From positions 1-64,000 of the forward strand of contig NZ_JADZDS010000025.1 of the NCBI RefSeq assembly GCF_020850895.1: DNA of 64,000 bases, in the 5' to 3' direction. Shown here piece by piece: positions 54,913 through 63,499 of this stretch. Both the position numbers and the translations under genes were made by a program. Positions within the stretch are counted from its first letter, which is position 1. Each line of letters starts with the position of its first letter. This stretch comes from Thermomonas sp. (GTDB taxonomy: Bacteria; Pseudomonadota; Gammaproteobacteria; Xanthomonadales; Xanthomonadaceae). The notes under the pieces are model-generated. The model was not told the origin of the DNA, did no database searches, and was given only the letters and a program-made list of their open reading frames with translations.

Positions 54913-55812
54913 ATGAACAGCGATTCCCCGCACGACGACACGAGCAACCACACCCTGTTCAGTGCGGGTCCGGCCCAGCCGACCCCGCGCTTGGCCTGCG
55001 TGGTGGTGATACACGGCGAAGGCCTCGGCAAACGCATCGATCTCCGTGGCCGGCCGGTCCTGATCGGGCGCAGCCAGGAAGCGGACCTCGTGATCGAGCA
55101 CAAGAGCGTCTCCCGCCAGCACTGCCGGATCTGGAATGACGGCGGTCGCTTCCGCATCCGCGACTTGGGCGCCACCAACCCCACCCGACTGAACGATGCC
55201 CGCGTCGAGCAGGATGCGCTACTGGGTGACGGTGACCGCATCACCGTCGGCGAGAGCATTCTCAAGTTCATCGCCCAGGACAGCGTGGAAGCCAGTTACC
55301 ACGAGGAAATCTACCAACTGGCCGTGCAGGACCCGTTGACCGAGCTCCACAACCGTCGCTACTTCTGCGAGATGGCCGACAAGGAGATCGCGCGCGCTGC
55401 GCGCCACGACCGCATGCTGGCGCTGTGCATCATCGACGTCGACCTGTTCAAGCCGATCAACGACCGCCATGGGCACATCGCCGGCGACGAGGTGCTGCGC
55501 GGGATCGGCGCGCTCGTGCGCCAGCATGCCCGCGGCGAGGACGTGGCAGCGCGCATCGGTGGCGAGGAATTCGCCCTGCTGCTGCCCGAATGCACGCTTG
55601 CGGATGCCATCCAGTTGGCCAAACGCCTGCGTGCTGCGGTCGCAGACGCGGTATTCACCCCGGGCGGTACGCCGCAACGGATCACCATCAGCATTGGCGT
55701 CGCCAGCCTGTCCCCCGACCGCGCAGCCCGTGGGCCGTTGATGGCCGCCGCCGATGCCGCGCTGTACCGGGCCAAGAGCGAAGGCCGCAACCGGGTCTGC
55801 GTCGAAGATTGA
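54913..55812 (+). CDS. Diguanylate cyclase with N-terminal FHA domain
   Basis: This 299-residue protein makes cyclic di-GMP. An FHA domain (about 48-115: IGRSQEADLVIEHKSVSRQH) binds phosphothreonine partners. The GGDEF domain from about 138 has the active motif GGEEF at 216-220 and a c-di-GMP inhibition site RxxD (207-210) five residues before it. No transmembrane region is seen. The ATG at 54913 is used. It is convergent with the HD-GYP gene, whose stop is 7 bases away. Confidence 0.9.
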   Translation: MNSDSPHDDTSNHTLFSAGPAQPTPRLACVVVIHGEGLGKRIDLRGRPVLIGRSQEADLVIEHKSVSRQHCRIWNDGGRFRIRDLGATNPTRLNDARVEQDALLGDGDRITVGESILKFIAQDSVEASYHEEIYQLAVQDPLTELHNRRYFCEMADKEIARAARHDRMLALCIIDVDLFKPINDRHGHIAGDEVLRGIGALVRQHARGEDVAARIGGEEFALLLPECTLADAIQLAKRLRAAVADAVFTPGGTPQRITISIGVASLSPDRAARGPLMAAADAALYRAKSEGRNRVCVED

Positions 55813-55819
55813 ACGCGGG

Positions 55820-57784
55820 TCAGGGCAGGTAATCCTCGATCCGTACCGCATCGATCTGCTCCGGCTTGAGGTAGCGGTTGGCATACTCGTTGTGCACACC
55901 GGCGCGCAGGAACAATTCGAAAAGCTCGGGGTCGATGTGTTGGTCCTTGCACATCTTCGCCATGATGGCGATGGATTCCGAGAGCGTCTTGCCGGACTTG
56001 TACGGACGATCCGCGGCGGTGAGCGCCTCGAAGATGTCGGCGATCGCCATCATCCGCGCTTCCACGCTCAGCTGGCTGCGGTCGAGCCGGCAGGGATAAC
56101 CGGTGCCGTCCATCTTCTCGTGGTGGCCTCCGGCGATCTGCGGCACCTCGCGCAGGTGCCGCGGCAACGGCAGTTCACCCAGCATCTTGATCGTCTGCAC
56201 GATGTGCTGGTTGATCTTGTAGCGATCTTCCTCGGTCAACGTGCCACGGCTGATCGTCAGGTTATGCAATTCGCCACGGTCGTAGAGCAATTCCGGGACA
56301 GCCATCCGGAAGCCCCAGCGGTTGTCCTCCGGAATCCGCTCCGCTTCGTTCCTCGGGACGCGGTGCTCGGGCCGGTCGGCCAATAGCGGCTCTTCGACCG
56401 GTAGCATCGGTGCTGGCCGAGGCATGCGCTCCAGTTCGTCCCTTGACAATCCCAGCCGATCATCCAGGGTACGCAGCCAGCGCCGCGCGCCGATTCCTCG
56501 CAGGCGATCTTTCTGCTCGGTCGGCAGGAATTCGCCACCCACGTTGCAGCGCGCGACGAACGCGAATTCCTCGTCCAGCGTCTGCAGCAAGGCATCACGT
56601 TGCTGCGCCAGCAATGCCTCCTCACCGCCTTCGGCCACGCCCTTCCAGTAAGCGATCCAGGCATCACGCTTGAGCACCTCGAAACGGGTGCGCACTTCGT
56701 GGATGCGGTTGTGGACGGTCTCCAGCTTGGTGGCCTTGTCGACGATGTATTCGGGCGTGATCACCTTGCCGCAGTCGTGCAGCCACGCCGCCAGATGCAA
56801 CTGCTCCCAGCGCTCCTCGCTCATCGCAAAATCGGCATACGGCCCGCTGTCCTGTGCGCAGGCCGCGCGCGCCAGCATGAACGTGAGCTCCGGCACGCGT
56901 GCGCAATGACCGCCGGTGTACGGGCTCTTGTCGTCGATGGCCCCGGCGATCATGCGGATGGTTGCTTCCAGCAGCGCCTTCTGCTCCTTGACCAGCTCCT
57001 GTGTTTCAAGCGAGGTCGCCGCGCTGGCGGCCAAGGCCTCGATGAAACGGATGCTGGCCTCGTTGATCTCCTCGTCCTTGAACAACAGCAGCATGCCGAG
57101 CAACTGATCGTGGCGGTCTCGCAACGGCAACGCCAGCATGGTCGGCTTCGCAAGCTGCTCGTCCAGGCCGAGCGTGCACAACTCCTCCACGCTCAGGTGC
57201 CCGCTCAATGGCCTGGATGCCTTGCAGGCTGCTTCCATCAGCAAGGGCAAATGCTGCGGAGACAGTGGCGGCAGGTCGGGCGCCGGCTTGGCCTTGCCGC
57301 CTTCGACGTCGAGCGCGGTGATGCGCAGCGCGCCGCTGGCATCGGCCAGGTAAAGCGCTCCACCACGCGCCTCGGCAATGTCCACAAGTTTGTCCAGTAA
57401 CCATGGCCGCAATCGATCGAAATCGGTCTCGGTCACCAATTGCTGATTGATCCGCAGGAACCGCCGTACCGCGTCGCGCATCAGGTCGAACGCTGCGCCG
57501 AAGGCGTCGATTTCACGCACCGAGGATCGCACCACCGGGTGGTCGCTGAAATCAAACCGCCGCACCGCCTCGGCTTCCTGCGCGAGCCGTGCCAGTGGGG
57601 CCACGATACGGCGGGAAACCAGCAGGGCAATCGAAGCCGCCAGCGCCACCAGCAGGAAGAATTCCCACGCCCCCGGGATGGCGTCGCCGAACCAGCGTAG
57701 TGATTCACCCGTCAGCACCACCAACACGACCGCCAACAGGGTGATGTGAATGTACAGTGGAAAACTGAGTTGCCTGCGCGCCAT
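55820..57784 (-). CDS. Membrane HD-GYP domain protein with GAF sensor
   Basis: This 654-residue protein has two transmembrane helices (about 8-24 and 37-57), a HAMP-like region, a GAF-like domain (about 120-270) and a C-terminal HD-GYP phosphodiesterase domain: HDCGKVITPEYI and HHEKMDGTGYP. About 220 residues separate these motifs, roughly 150 more than usual, so the catalytic domain carries a large insertion. Metal ligands appear intact, so c-di-GMP hydrolysis is plausible. The ATG at 57784 begins MARRQLSFPLYIH. It faces a diguanylate cyclase gene. Confidence 0.87.
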   Translation of the reverse strand: MARRQLSFPLYIHITLLAVVLVVLTGESLRWFGDAIPGAWEFFLLVALAASIALLVSRRIVAPLARLAQEAEAVRRFDFSDHPVVRSSVREIDAFGAAFDLMRDAVRRFLRINQQLVTETDFDRLRPWLLDKLVDIAEARGGALYLADASGALRITALDVEGGKAKPAPDLPPLSPQHLPLLMEAACKASRPLSGHLSVEELCTLGLDEQLAKPTMLALPLRDRHDQLLGMLLLFKDEEINEASIRFIEALAASAATSLETQELVKEQKALLEATIRMIAGAIDDKSPYTGGHCARVPELTFMLARAACAQDSGPYADFAMSEERWEQLHLAAWLHDCGKVITPEYIVDKATKLETVHNRIHEVRTRFEVLKRDAWIAYWKGVAEGGEEALLAQQRDALLQTLDEEFAFVARCNVGGEFLPTEQKDRLRGIGARRWLRTLDDRLGLSRDELERMPRPAPMLPVEEPLLADRPEHRVPRNEAERIPEDNRWGFRMAVPELLYDRGELHNLTISRGTLTEEDRYKINQHIVQTIKMLGELPLPRHLREVPQIAGGHHEKMDGTGYPCRLDRSQLSVEARMMAIADIFEALTAADRPYKSGKTLSESIAIMAKMCKDQHIDPELFELFLRAGVHNEYANRYLKPEQIDAVRIEDYLP

Positions 57785-57891
57785 GGCATGGCTCCAGATC
57801 CAGAATCTGCCGCGAGTGTAGTCTGCGGCCCACAGACAGGACGAGGCAACATGCGCGACCCGTCCCATCCGCGCTTTGACACAATGCCTGC

Positions 57892-58872
57892 ATGATTCCA
57901 GCCACGCATGCAGGCAACCTGGCCCAGCCGCGTTTCCACGGGGAAGCGTTGTTGTTGCCCGTGGCCGATGGCTCCGACTGGCCGCAAGCCCCGGTGCTGG
58001 AGTTCGCGGGCACGCGACTGCTGCGCAAATCCGAGCTCCACGTCACCCTGCTGGGCCGCACGCATGCTTCCGCGCTGCGGGAACGGCTGGACGATGCGCG
58101 AATCCACCGGATCGCAACTGGGTTCGACTGGACCGTCAAGCGCACCGGCGCAGGCAGCGTTCTGGCCAAGCTGAAGCACGATGGCACGGCGCCCCTGCCC
58201 TGCACCAGCTTGGTCGAACGCATCGACATGCCGGCGTTCACCGCCTTCAGGGACGCATTGGCCACAATTGCCGGCCTTTCACTTCCTGACACGTGCCCGC
58301 ATGTCACTCTGTACGTCGCCGGCGACCCGGAAGGAATCGGCTTGCCGGATTCGGCCACCTTCGCGGCACTCCGGCAATTCGACCTGCCGCTGCCGACCGC
58401 GAACGAACGATCGCCGCCACCCCTGCCTGAAGCCCTGCGCAATGCCTATCTGGCTGCCCGCTACCGCATTCCCCCACTTGGCTGCAGCCTGCACATCGGA
58501 ATGCCCTGCCCCGAGTTGGATGGCGAACTCGCACGGCACGGCGCACGGCACGCCAGCATCCTCACCGCCCACAATCCCTGCAGCGTGCAACTCCCGCCTG
58601 CCGCAAACGTCCTGCGCCAGCAACTCATGCATGCGGAACTCGAAGCACTCGGCATCACGACGATCATTGCCGAAAGCCACGATCCGGAAGGCCACTGGCC
58701 CAGCGAACCGGGCCTGCTCGCCATCGACACCCCACCCGATGTCGACGACACCCTGCTGATCCGCTACCGGCAGCATGCCTTGGTCGCGCTCGAACTCGGC
58801 CAGCCTGCTCGTCTGGTGCTGCATCCGGCGCATCGGGCTCCCGTGGTCTCGCCTCCACTCAGGGACCGGTGA
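57892..58872 (+). CDS. 2H phosphoesterase-like / DUF3293 fusion protein
   Basis: The N-terminal half of this 326-residue protein has two HVTL motifs, at 50-53 and 137-140, the spacing and sequence of the HxTx pair in 2H phosphoesterases (RNA ligase/cyclic phosphodiesterase fold). The C-terminal third (about 215-320: LTAHNPCS, QQLMHAELEALGIT, SHDPEGHWPSEPGLLAI) is a DUF3293 domain. The substrate is unknown. It is divergent from the HD-GYP gene by 107 bases and its end overlaps the dipeptidase gene by 14 bases tail to tail. Confidence 0.65.
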   Translation: MIPATHAGNLAQPRFHGEALLLPVADGSDWPQAPVLEFAGTRLLRKSELHVTLLGRTHASALRERLDDARIHRIATGFDWTVKRTGAGSVLAKLKHDGTAPLPCTSLVERIDMPAFTAFRDALATIAGLSLPDTCPHVTLYVAGDPEGIGLPDSATFAALRQFDLPLPTANERSPPPLPEALRNAYLAARYRIPPLGCSLHIGMPCPELDGELARHGARHASILTAHNPCSVQLPPAANVLRQQLMHAELEALGITTIIAESHDPEGHWPSEPGLLAIDTPPDVDDTLLIRYRQHALVALELGQPARLVLHPAHRAPVVSPPLRDR

Positions 58873-59596
58873 TCTCCACGTCGTAGTACAGATGTGGCGA
58901 GGGCTCTGGGTTGAGACGGTAGTGCCACCACTCCTCGGGAAGGTTGGCAAATCCCTGTGCTTGCATGGCATTGCGCAGGCGATTGCGGTTGGCCCGCTGC
59001 CGTGGACTCACCTCGGGGGCGTCGGTATGCGCACGCGTGCCGAAGAAATCGAAGCCGGTCCCCATGTCGAGCGGCTGGCACTCGGCCCCCTCCGCATTGC
59101 ATTGCAGGATCGTGAGGTCCACCGTCGCCCCGCGGCTGTGGCCCGAGACCGGGGCAATGTACGTTCCGCTCAGCTGCGACTTGTCCAAGCCAGGATAGAA
59201 CTCTGCCTTGCCGACCAAGTCCGTCGGGTCGGCCATCCAGCGCACGAATTCGGCCACGGCGCGCGCCGGGCGATAGCAATCGAAGATGCGCAGGCGTTGG
59301 TGTCGCCGGCGCAATGCCAATTCGACCCGTGCCAGCGCTGCCGCCGCTTCCGGTTTTAGCCAACACCGTGGCGCCAGATACCCCGTGATCGGACGACCAA
59401 CGAAGTTGTGGCTGCCGAAATACCGCATGTCCAAATCGATTCCCTTCACCACCGACTGGATGTCGACCAATCCCGCCTGCTGGCGGGTCGTGGCTGGCGA
59501 CAGCGTCGGCGACTGGGCCGCACCCGGGAAGATGCCCGCGAGCCATCCCGCCAGCACGAGGCAAACACGTTCCTTGCGCCGTCCCATGCCACTCAT
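58859..59596 (-). CDS. ddpX: D-alanyl-D-alanine dipeptidase (VanX/DdpX type)
   Basis: This 245-residue M15D peptidase cleaves D-Ala-D-Ala or related murein dipeptides. The zinc site is SGHSRGATVDL (His, Asp) with EEWWHY (Glu, His). A signal peptide (VCLVLAGWLAGIFPGAAQ) indicates periplasmic location. The ATG at 59596 overlaps the epimerase stop by 4 bases. As the last gene of the operon it probably handles peptides released from the cell wall, not vancomycin resistance; no vanHAS-like genes are present. Confidence 0.88.
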   Translation of the reverse strand: MSGMGRRKERVCLVLAGWLAGIFPGAAQSPTLSPATTRQQAGLVDIQSVVKGIDLDMRYFGSHNFVGRPITGYLAPRCWLKPEAAAALARVELALRRRHQRLRIFDCYRPARAVAEFVRWMADPTDLVGKAEFYPGLDKSQLSGTYIAPVSGHSRGATVDLTILQCNAEGAECQPLDMGTGFDFFGTRAHTDAPEVSPRQRANRNRLRNAMQAQGFANLPEEWWHYRLNPEPSPHLYYDVEITGP

Positions 59597-60717
59597 CCTC
59601 CCGCACCGCGGCACGCTTCGGGCATCGTGATCGCCTCCAGCCCACGGACGTCACGGATCCCGAGACCGGAGTCATCCGGGACGGAGATCCTGGATTCGTC
59701 GAAGACGACCCCACCAACCACCGGATTGAAGGTGCACAGGGAGGGACCATCGAGATCGATCCGGGTGATGGTGTCGGACCGCGCCACCGCCAAGTGGACC
59801 GCTGCAGCCACGCTGATCGACGACTCCAGCATGCAGCCCATCATGCATTCGATCCCGTGCAGGCTGGCGATGTCAGCCATGCGGAGAGCGTTGGAGATTC
59901 CGCCCGCCTTCATCAGCTTGATGTTGATGATGTCGGCAGCTTGCCTGCGGATCAATTCAAGGACTTCCAGTGGACCATAAGCACTTTCATCGGCCATGAC
60001 CGGCGTTTGCACGCGTTCGCTGACGTAGCGCAAGCCGGCGATGTCCCGTGCCTTCACAGGCTGCTCAACCAAGTCCAGCGGAATGCCGGCATCCTCCAGC
60101 GCCAGCAAGGCAGAGACCGCCTGCTTTGCCGTCCAGCCTTGGTTGGCGTCCAGCCGCAGCAGGGCGCGCCCGCCCACGGCGGCATGGATCGCCTTGACTC
60201 GCTCGATGTCCACGGCAATGTCTTTTCCGACCTTGAGCTTCAGTGCGCCGAAGCCACGATCGACGGCGCTTATCGAGTCGGCCACCATCGTCTCGATGGC
60301 ATTCACACTGATGGTGATGTCGGTGGTGACCACCGGATCTCCACCACCCAGCAACTTATACAGTGGTGCCCCATGGAGTTGCCCCCACAGGTCATGGACG
60401 GCGATTTCCACCGCGGCCTTGGCGCTCGTGTTCTTCTCGAGCGCGGACTGCACGCTCCGGGTGATGCGTTGGAGGTCGGCGACCTCCATGCCAACCAGTG
60501 GCGGTGCGATGTAATAGCGGATCGCATCGATGATCGAACCGTGGGTGTCCCCGGTGATGACCGCGGTTGCAGGTGCTTCGCCGAATCCGACGTGGCCGGT
60601 GTCGGTGTCGACCATGACGACCACGTCCTCCACCGACTCCACGGTGCGCAAGGCGGTCTTGAATGGCGTCTTGAGGGGCACCCGAAGCATGGCAAGCCGG
60701 ACACCGACGATTTTCAT
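59593..60717 (-). CDS. L-Ala-D/L-Glu epimerase (dipeptide epimerase)
   Basis: This enolase-superfamily enzyme epimerises L-Ala-D-Glu from murein peptides to L-Ala-L-Glu so it can be degraded. The catalytic lysine pair is in LKLKVGK, metal ligands follow in RLDANQGW, LVEQP and MADES, the second-face lysine is in IKLMKAGG, and the substrate-specificity DLDGP motif of dipeptide epimerases is near the end. A GTG one codon earlier (60720) is also possible. It sits between the NlpC/P60 gene and the VanX gene. Confidence 0.92.
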   Translation of the reverse strand: MKIVGVRLAMLRVPLKTPFKTALRTVESVEDVVVMVDTDTGHVGFGEAPATAVITGDTHGSIIDAIRYYIAPPLVGMEVADLQRITRSVQSALEKNTSAKAAVEIAVHDLWGQLHGAPLYKLLGGGDPVVTTDITISVNAIETMVADSISAVDRGFGALKLKVGKDIAVDIERVKAIHAAVGGRALLRLDANQGWTAKQAVSALLALEDAGIPLDLVEQPVKARDIAGLRYVSERVQTPVMADESAYGPLEVLELIRRQAADIINIKLMKAGGISNALRMADIASLHGIECMMGCMLESSISVAAAVHLAVARSDTITRIDLDGPSLCTFNPVVGGVVFDESRISVPDDSGLGIRDVRGLEAITMPEACRGAGG

Positions 60718-60756
60718 CACTCCACCTCCGGGCAGGAGTCCACAGTATCGGCTGGA

Positions 60757-62160
60757 TCAGCGGCGAATCCGCACGATGCTGGTCATGCGGTCGATGAACG
60801 TCGCATCGGAATCGAACAGCAGGGGCAACAGCGGCGTGACCGCCACGGAATTGAGTCGGACAGTGGCCTGGCTGCCATCCGGATTTCGATACCGCATCCC
60901 GGTGACATCGTGGATCACGTACGGCTGTCCATGCAGGCGACCGATCACCAGCATTACGTGACCAGGGATGTAAACGAGATCACCCACGTCGAGCGCCTGC
61001 GCCGCAGCCAAGCGGTCGGCACGGCTGTCCGTCGTCCCGAACAGCCGGTGCACCACACCGGGGCTCACGGCCTGTCGGCTGGTGTTGCGCGGCAGCAGGA
61101 TGCCCATGCTGGCAAACACCTCGGAAACGAACCCCGAGCAGTCGCGACCATCGTAAGCATGGCCCCAGCCGTAGCGCTCGCCGAGGAACTTGAACGCCTG
61201 GCGGATCAGGTTGGCGCGGGTATACGGCAGATAGCCCGCGGCCGTGTCGGCGCTCTTCGGCACCAGTGCGGGCAGGAAAGCGAGGCTGCCATCGTCGTTG
61301 CGAATCGGCAGGGAGAGGGCCCACGCTGCATAGGCAGTCTGTCCATTGACCGGGAGGTCAGGCGCAAGCCCAATCGCCAGCGGCAGGCGGGTGGACATGT
61401 CGAATTCGCGACGCGACACCTGCGGAGCCTCAGGGGTGAACACGGTCTCTGCCCGCGCCCCGGTGACGACCCGGAATGGCGTACGGGCCGCATAGCCCAG
61501 CACGTCGGCGCGGGTGCCCAGCGCGATATTTTCGCGCTGGGTCCATGCGGCGTAGCGCGGGCTGGCCACAAACAACCAGCGCCCATCGGCACTTTCGTGG
61601 ACCACCGCCACCGGCGTTCCCGGGAACTCCGCCGTTTCCTGGAACCGGTCGATGTCGGTATCGCCCGGTTTCGTGAACACCCCCAATTCGGTCGGGAACG
61701 CTCGCAGGGACGCCCGCAGGATGACCAAGCCAAAGCGCACGGGAACGTGCTCGGCCACGCGATCCAGCGCAAGCGATGCCTGCCATTGCGCCCGCATCGC
61801 TTGCGGAAAACGTTGGCCCTCCTCGTCGAACAGTTCCCCGGCCGGGATTCGCGAAACGCCTTCGATCCGCCCCAGAACCCACGCCCGCGGGAGCAGGTCG
61901 GGCAAGGACGCAAGATCGTGCAACGAAGGCTCCAACCTCAGCATCCGCGCGTTGGCCGCGGTGATTTCCGCAGGCGTCAGGATGTTCGCATCAGGCTGTC
62001 GAAGCCGCCTGATCCAGAATGCCGGTGCGAGTTGCGCTTCTTGGACTCCGATGACGCCGGAGGTCGGTAACGGCAACGGATCGACCGGCGGTCTCGCGAT
62101 CGCCGCATCGCAGCACAGGGACATCGCCAACATCGGAATCCACATCGTCACGCCGCGCAT
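60757..62160 (-). CDS. Exported NlpC/P60 cell-wall peptidase with SH3 domains
   Basis: This 467-residue protein resembles YkfC-type gamma-D-glutamyl-L-diamino acid endopeptidases that cut murein peptides. A short signal peptide is followed by SH3-like regions (about 90-300) and a C-terminal NlpC/P60 domain with the catalytic Cys in GYGWGHAYDGRDCSGF and the His in IPGHVMLVIG. The GGAGGAAGG site before the ATG at 62160 decides the start. The epimerase gene follows after 39 bases and the permease gene precedes by 17. Confidence 0.88.
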   Translation of the reverse strand: MRGVTMWIPMLAMSLCCDAAIARPPVDPLPLPTSGVIGVQEAQLAPAFWIRRLRQPDANILTPAEITAANARMLRLEPSLHDLASLPDLLPRAWVLGRIEGVSRIPAGELFDEEGQRFPQAMRAQWQASLALDRVAEHVPVRFGLVILRASLRAFPTELGVFTKPGDTDIDRFQETAEFPGTPVAVVHESADGRWLFVASPRYAAWTQRENIALGTRADVLGYAARTPFRVVTGARAETVFTPEAPQVSRREFDMSTRLPLAIGLAPDLPVNGQTAYAAWALSLPIRNDDGSLAFLPALVPKSADTAAGYLPYTRANLIRQAFKFLGERYGWGHAYDGRDCSGFVSEVFASMGILLPRNTSRQAVSPGVVHRLFGTTDSRADRLAAAQALDVGDLVYIPGHVMLVIGRLHGQPYVIHDVTGMRYRNPDGSQATVRLNSVAVTPLLPLLFDSDATFIDRMTSIVRIRR

Positions 62161-62177
62161 CCGCCCTTCCTCCAGAG

Positions 62178-63335
62178 TCAGGCCGCTGGCAGCGCCAGCG
62201 CCGACATGATGCCCGCCATCATCAAACCGAAGCCGGTACCCAGCAGGTAACCGAGCAATGCCAGCAGGATACCCACCGGCACCAGCGGCGGGGCATAACT
62301 CGCGGCCAGCACCGGGGTGGCAGCCACGCCGCCCACATGTGCCAGCGAGGCGATCCCGCACAGGTACAGGTCGAAATGGAAGAGCCGCGCGAGGACGGCC
62401 AGCACCAGCGCATGGATCAGCAGGATGCATGCCCCTGCGAGCACATACATCGGCGCGGCGGCGATGCCATGGAAATTGCTCTGCGATGCAAGCACCGCCA
62501 CCACCAGCATCAACAGCGCAGACGATACCTGGCTGGAGCCGGCAAAGCCGGCCAGTGGCGTGTGGGCCACGACCAACCCGAGTGCGGTCGCCAGCAGGAT
62601 CGCCCAGGTCTTGGCGCTGACGATGCCGGACGCGGGAAGCAACCCAGCCAACCATTGCGACAGCAGGGCCACCGCCAGCGCGGCGCCCAGCCACAGCAGC
62701 ACGCCGTCCCAATGCAGTGGCCCGGTCGGTCGCGCCACGACATCCGGCAAGTCGCCCGACGACGTGGCGCGCGTCCAGCGGTTGAACGCCGGGGCCAGCC
62801 GGGCAATCGAAAACAGGACCACCACCCAGACCGAATAGCACAGGGCGTCGGTCAGCAACGACATGCCCAACAACTGGTCCGACATCCCAATCGCCTGCTT
62901 GACCGCAATTTGGTTCGCAGTCCCGCCCACCCAACTGCCCGATAGCGCCGCCAAGGGTTGCCACGCGTTGCCTGCCAACCATGGACGGAACAGCAAGAAG
63001 ACGACGAGGAAGGCGACGAACAGACTGAAGGTCGTGGAGAAGAACACGCCCAGCACGCGCGAACCGAGCCCGAAGATGGCGCGCAGGTTGCAGTGGATCA
63101 TCAGCAGGAACAGCAGCGCGGGCACGCCCATCATGATCAGCGCGCCCTGCGCCTCACTGATGGGTTCGTTGATCGTCCACGCACCGGACGCCGCCAGTGC
63201 AGTGATCGTCAGGTACACCAGCACAACCGGCGGCAACACCTTGAACATGCGCCAGCCGCTGCGTCGCTCCAACGCCGGGAACGCCCCGGCGACCAGGAGC
63301 ATCAGGGCAAGATAGGGCCAGACGCCTTCGATCAC
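62178..63335 (-). CDS. DUF819 family membrane protein (YjcL-like)
   Basis: This 385-residue protein has about ten to eleven transmembrane helices. GSWVGGTANQIAVKQAIGMS is the conserved DUF819 segment, and SLAHVGGVAATPVLAASYAPPLVPVGILLA closes the C-terminal half. A GTG at 63335 preceded by a GGGGGG tract gives the family N-terminus (VIEGVWPYLALML); an ATG at 63446 would add 37 residues. As first gene of the murein-peptide cluster it may import the peptides; that is inference, since DUF819 substrates are unknown. Confidence 0.8.
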   Translation of the reverse strand: MIEGVWPYLALMLLVAGAFPALERRSGWRMFKVLPPVVLVYLTITALAASGAWTINEPISEAQGALIMMGVPALLFLLMIHCNLRAIFGLGSRVLGVFFSTTFSLFVAFLVVFLLFRPWLAGNAWQPLAALSGSWVGGTANQIAVKQAIGMSDQLLGMSLLTDALCYSVWVVVLFSIARLAPAFNRWTRATSSGDLPDVVARPTGPLHWDGVLLWLGAALAVALLSQWLAGLLPASGIVSAKTWAILLATALGLVVAHTPLAGFAGSSQVSSALLMLVVAVLASQSNFHGIAAAPMYVLAGACILLIHALVLAVLARLFHFDLYLCGIASLAHVGGVAATPVLAASYAPPLVPVGILLALLGYLLGTGFGLMMAGIMSALALPAA

Positions 63336-63499
63336 CGCCGCCCCCCAACAAGCCGCAAAGCCGGCATGAAAGCGCACATCGCGGGAAAAAGGAATAGGCC
63401 AGCCCTTTGCCAGATCCATTCGTCCGTGGAATATTTGCCGGATCATGGCTGTGAATCCTCTGCCGCGATGTCCACGTGCCAGAGCTTCAGGAGTGATGA

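Noticed and set aside
58859-59596. Vancomycin resistance gene vanX
   Set aside because: The motif set is VanX-like, but vanH, vanA, vanR and vanS are absent and the operon is for murein peptides in a Gram-negative.
59794-62070. A 758-codon plus-strand frame across the epimerase and NlpC/P60 genes
   Set aside because: It is antisense to two enzymes with full catalytic motifs and has a His/Arg/Gln-rich composition with no domains.
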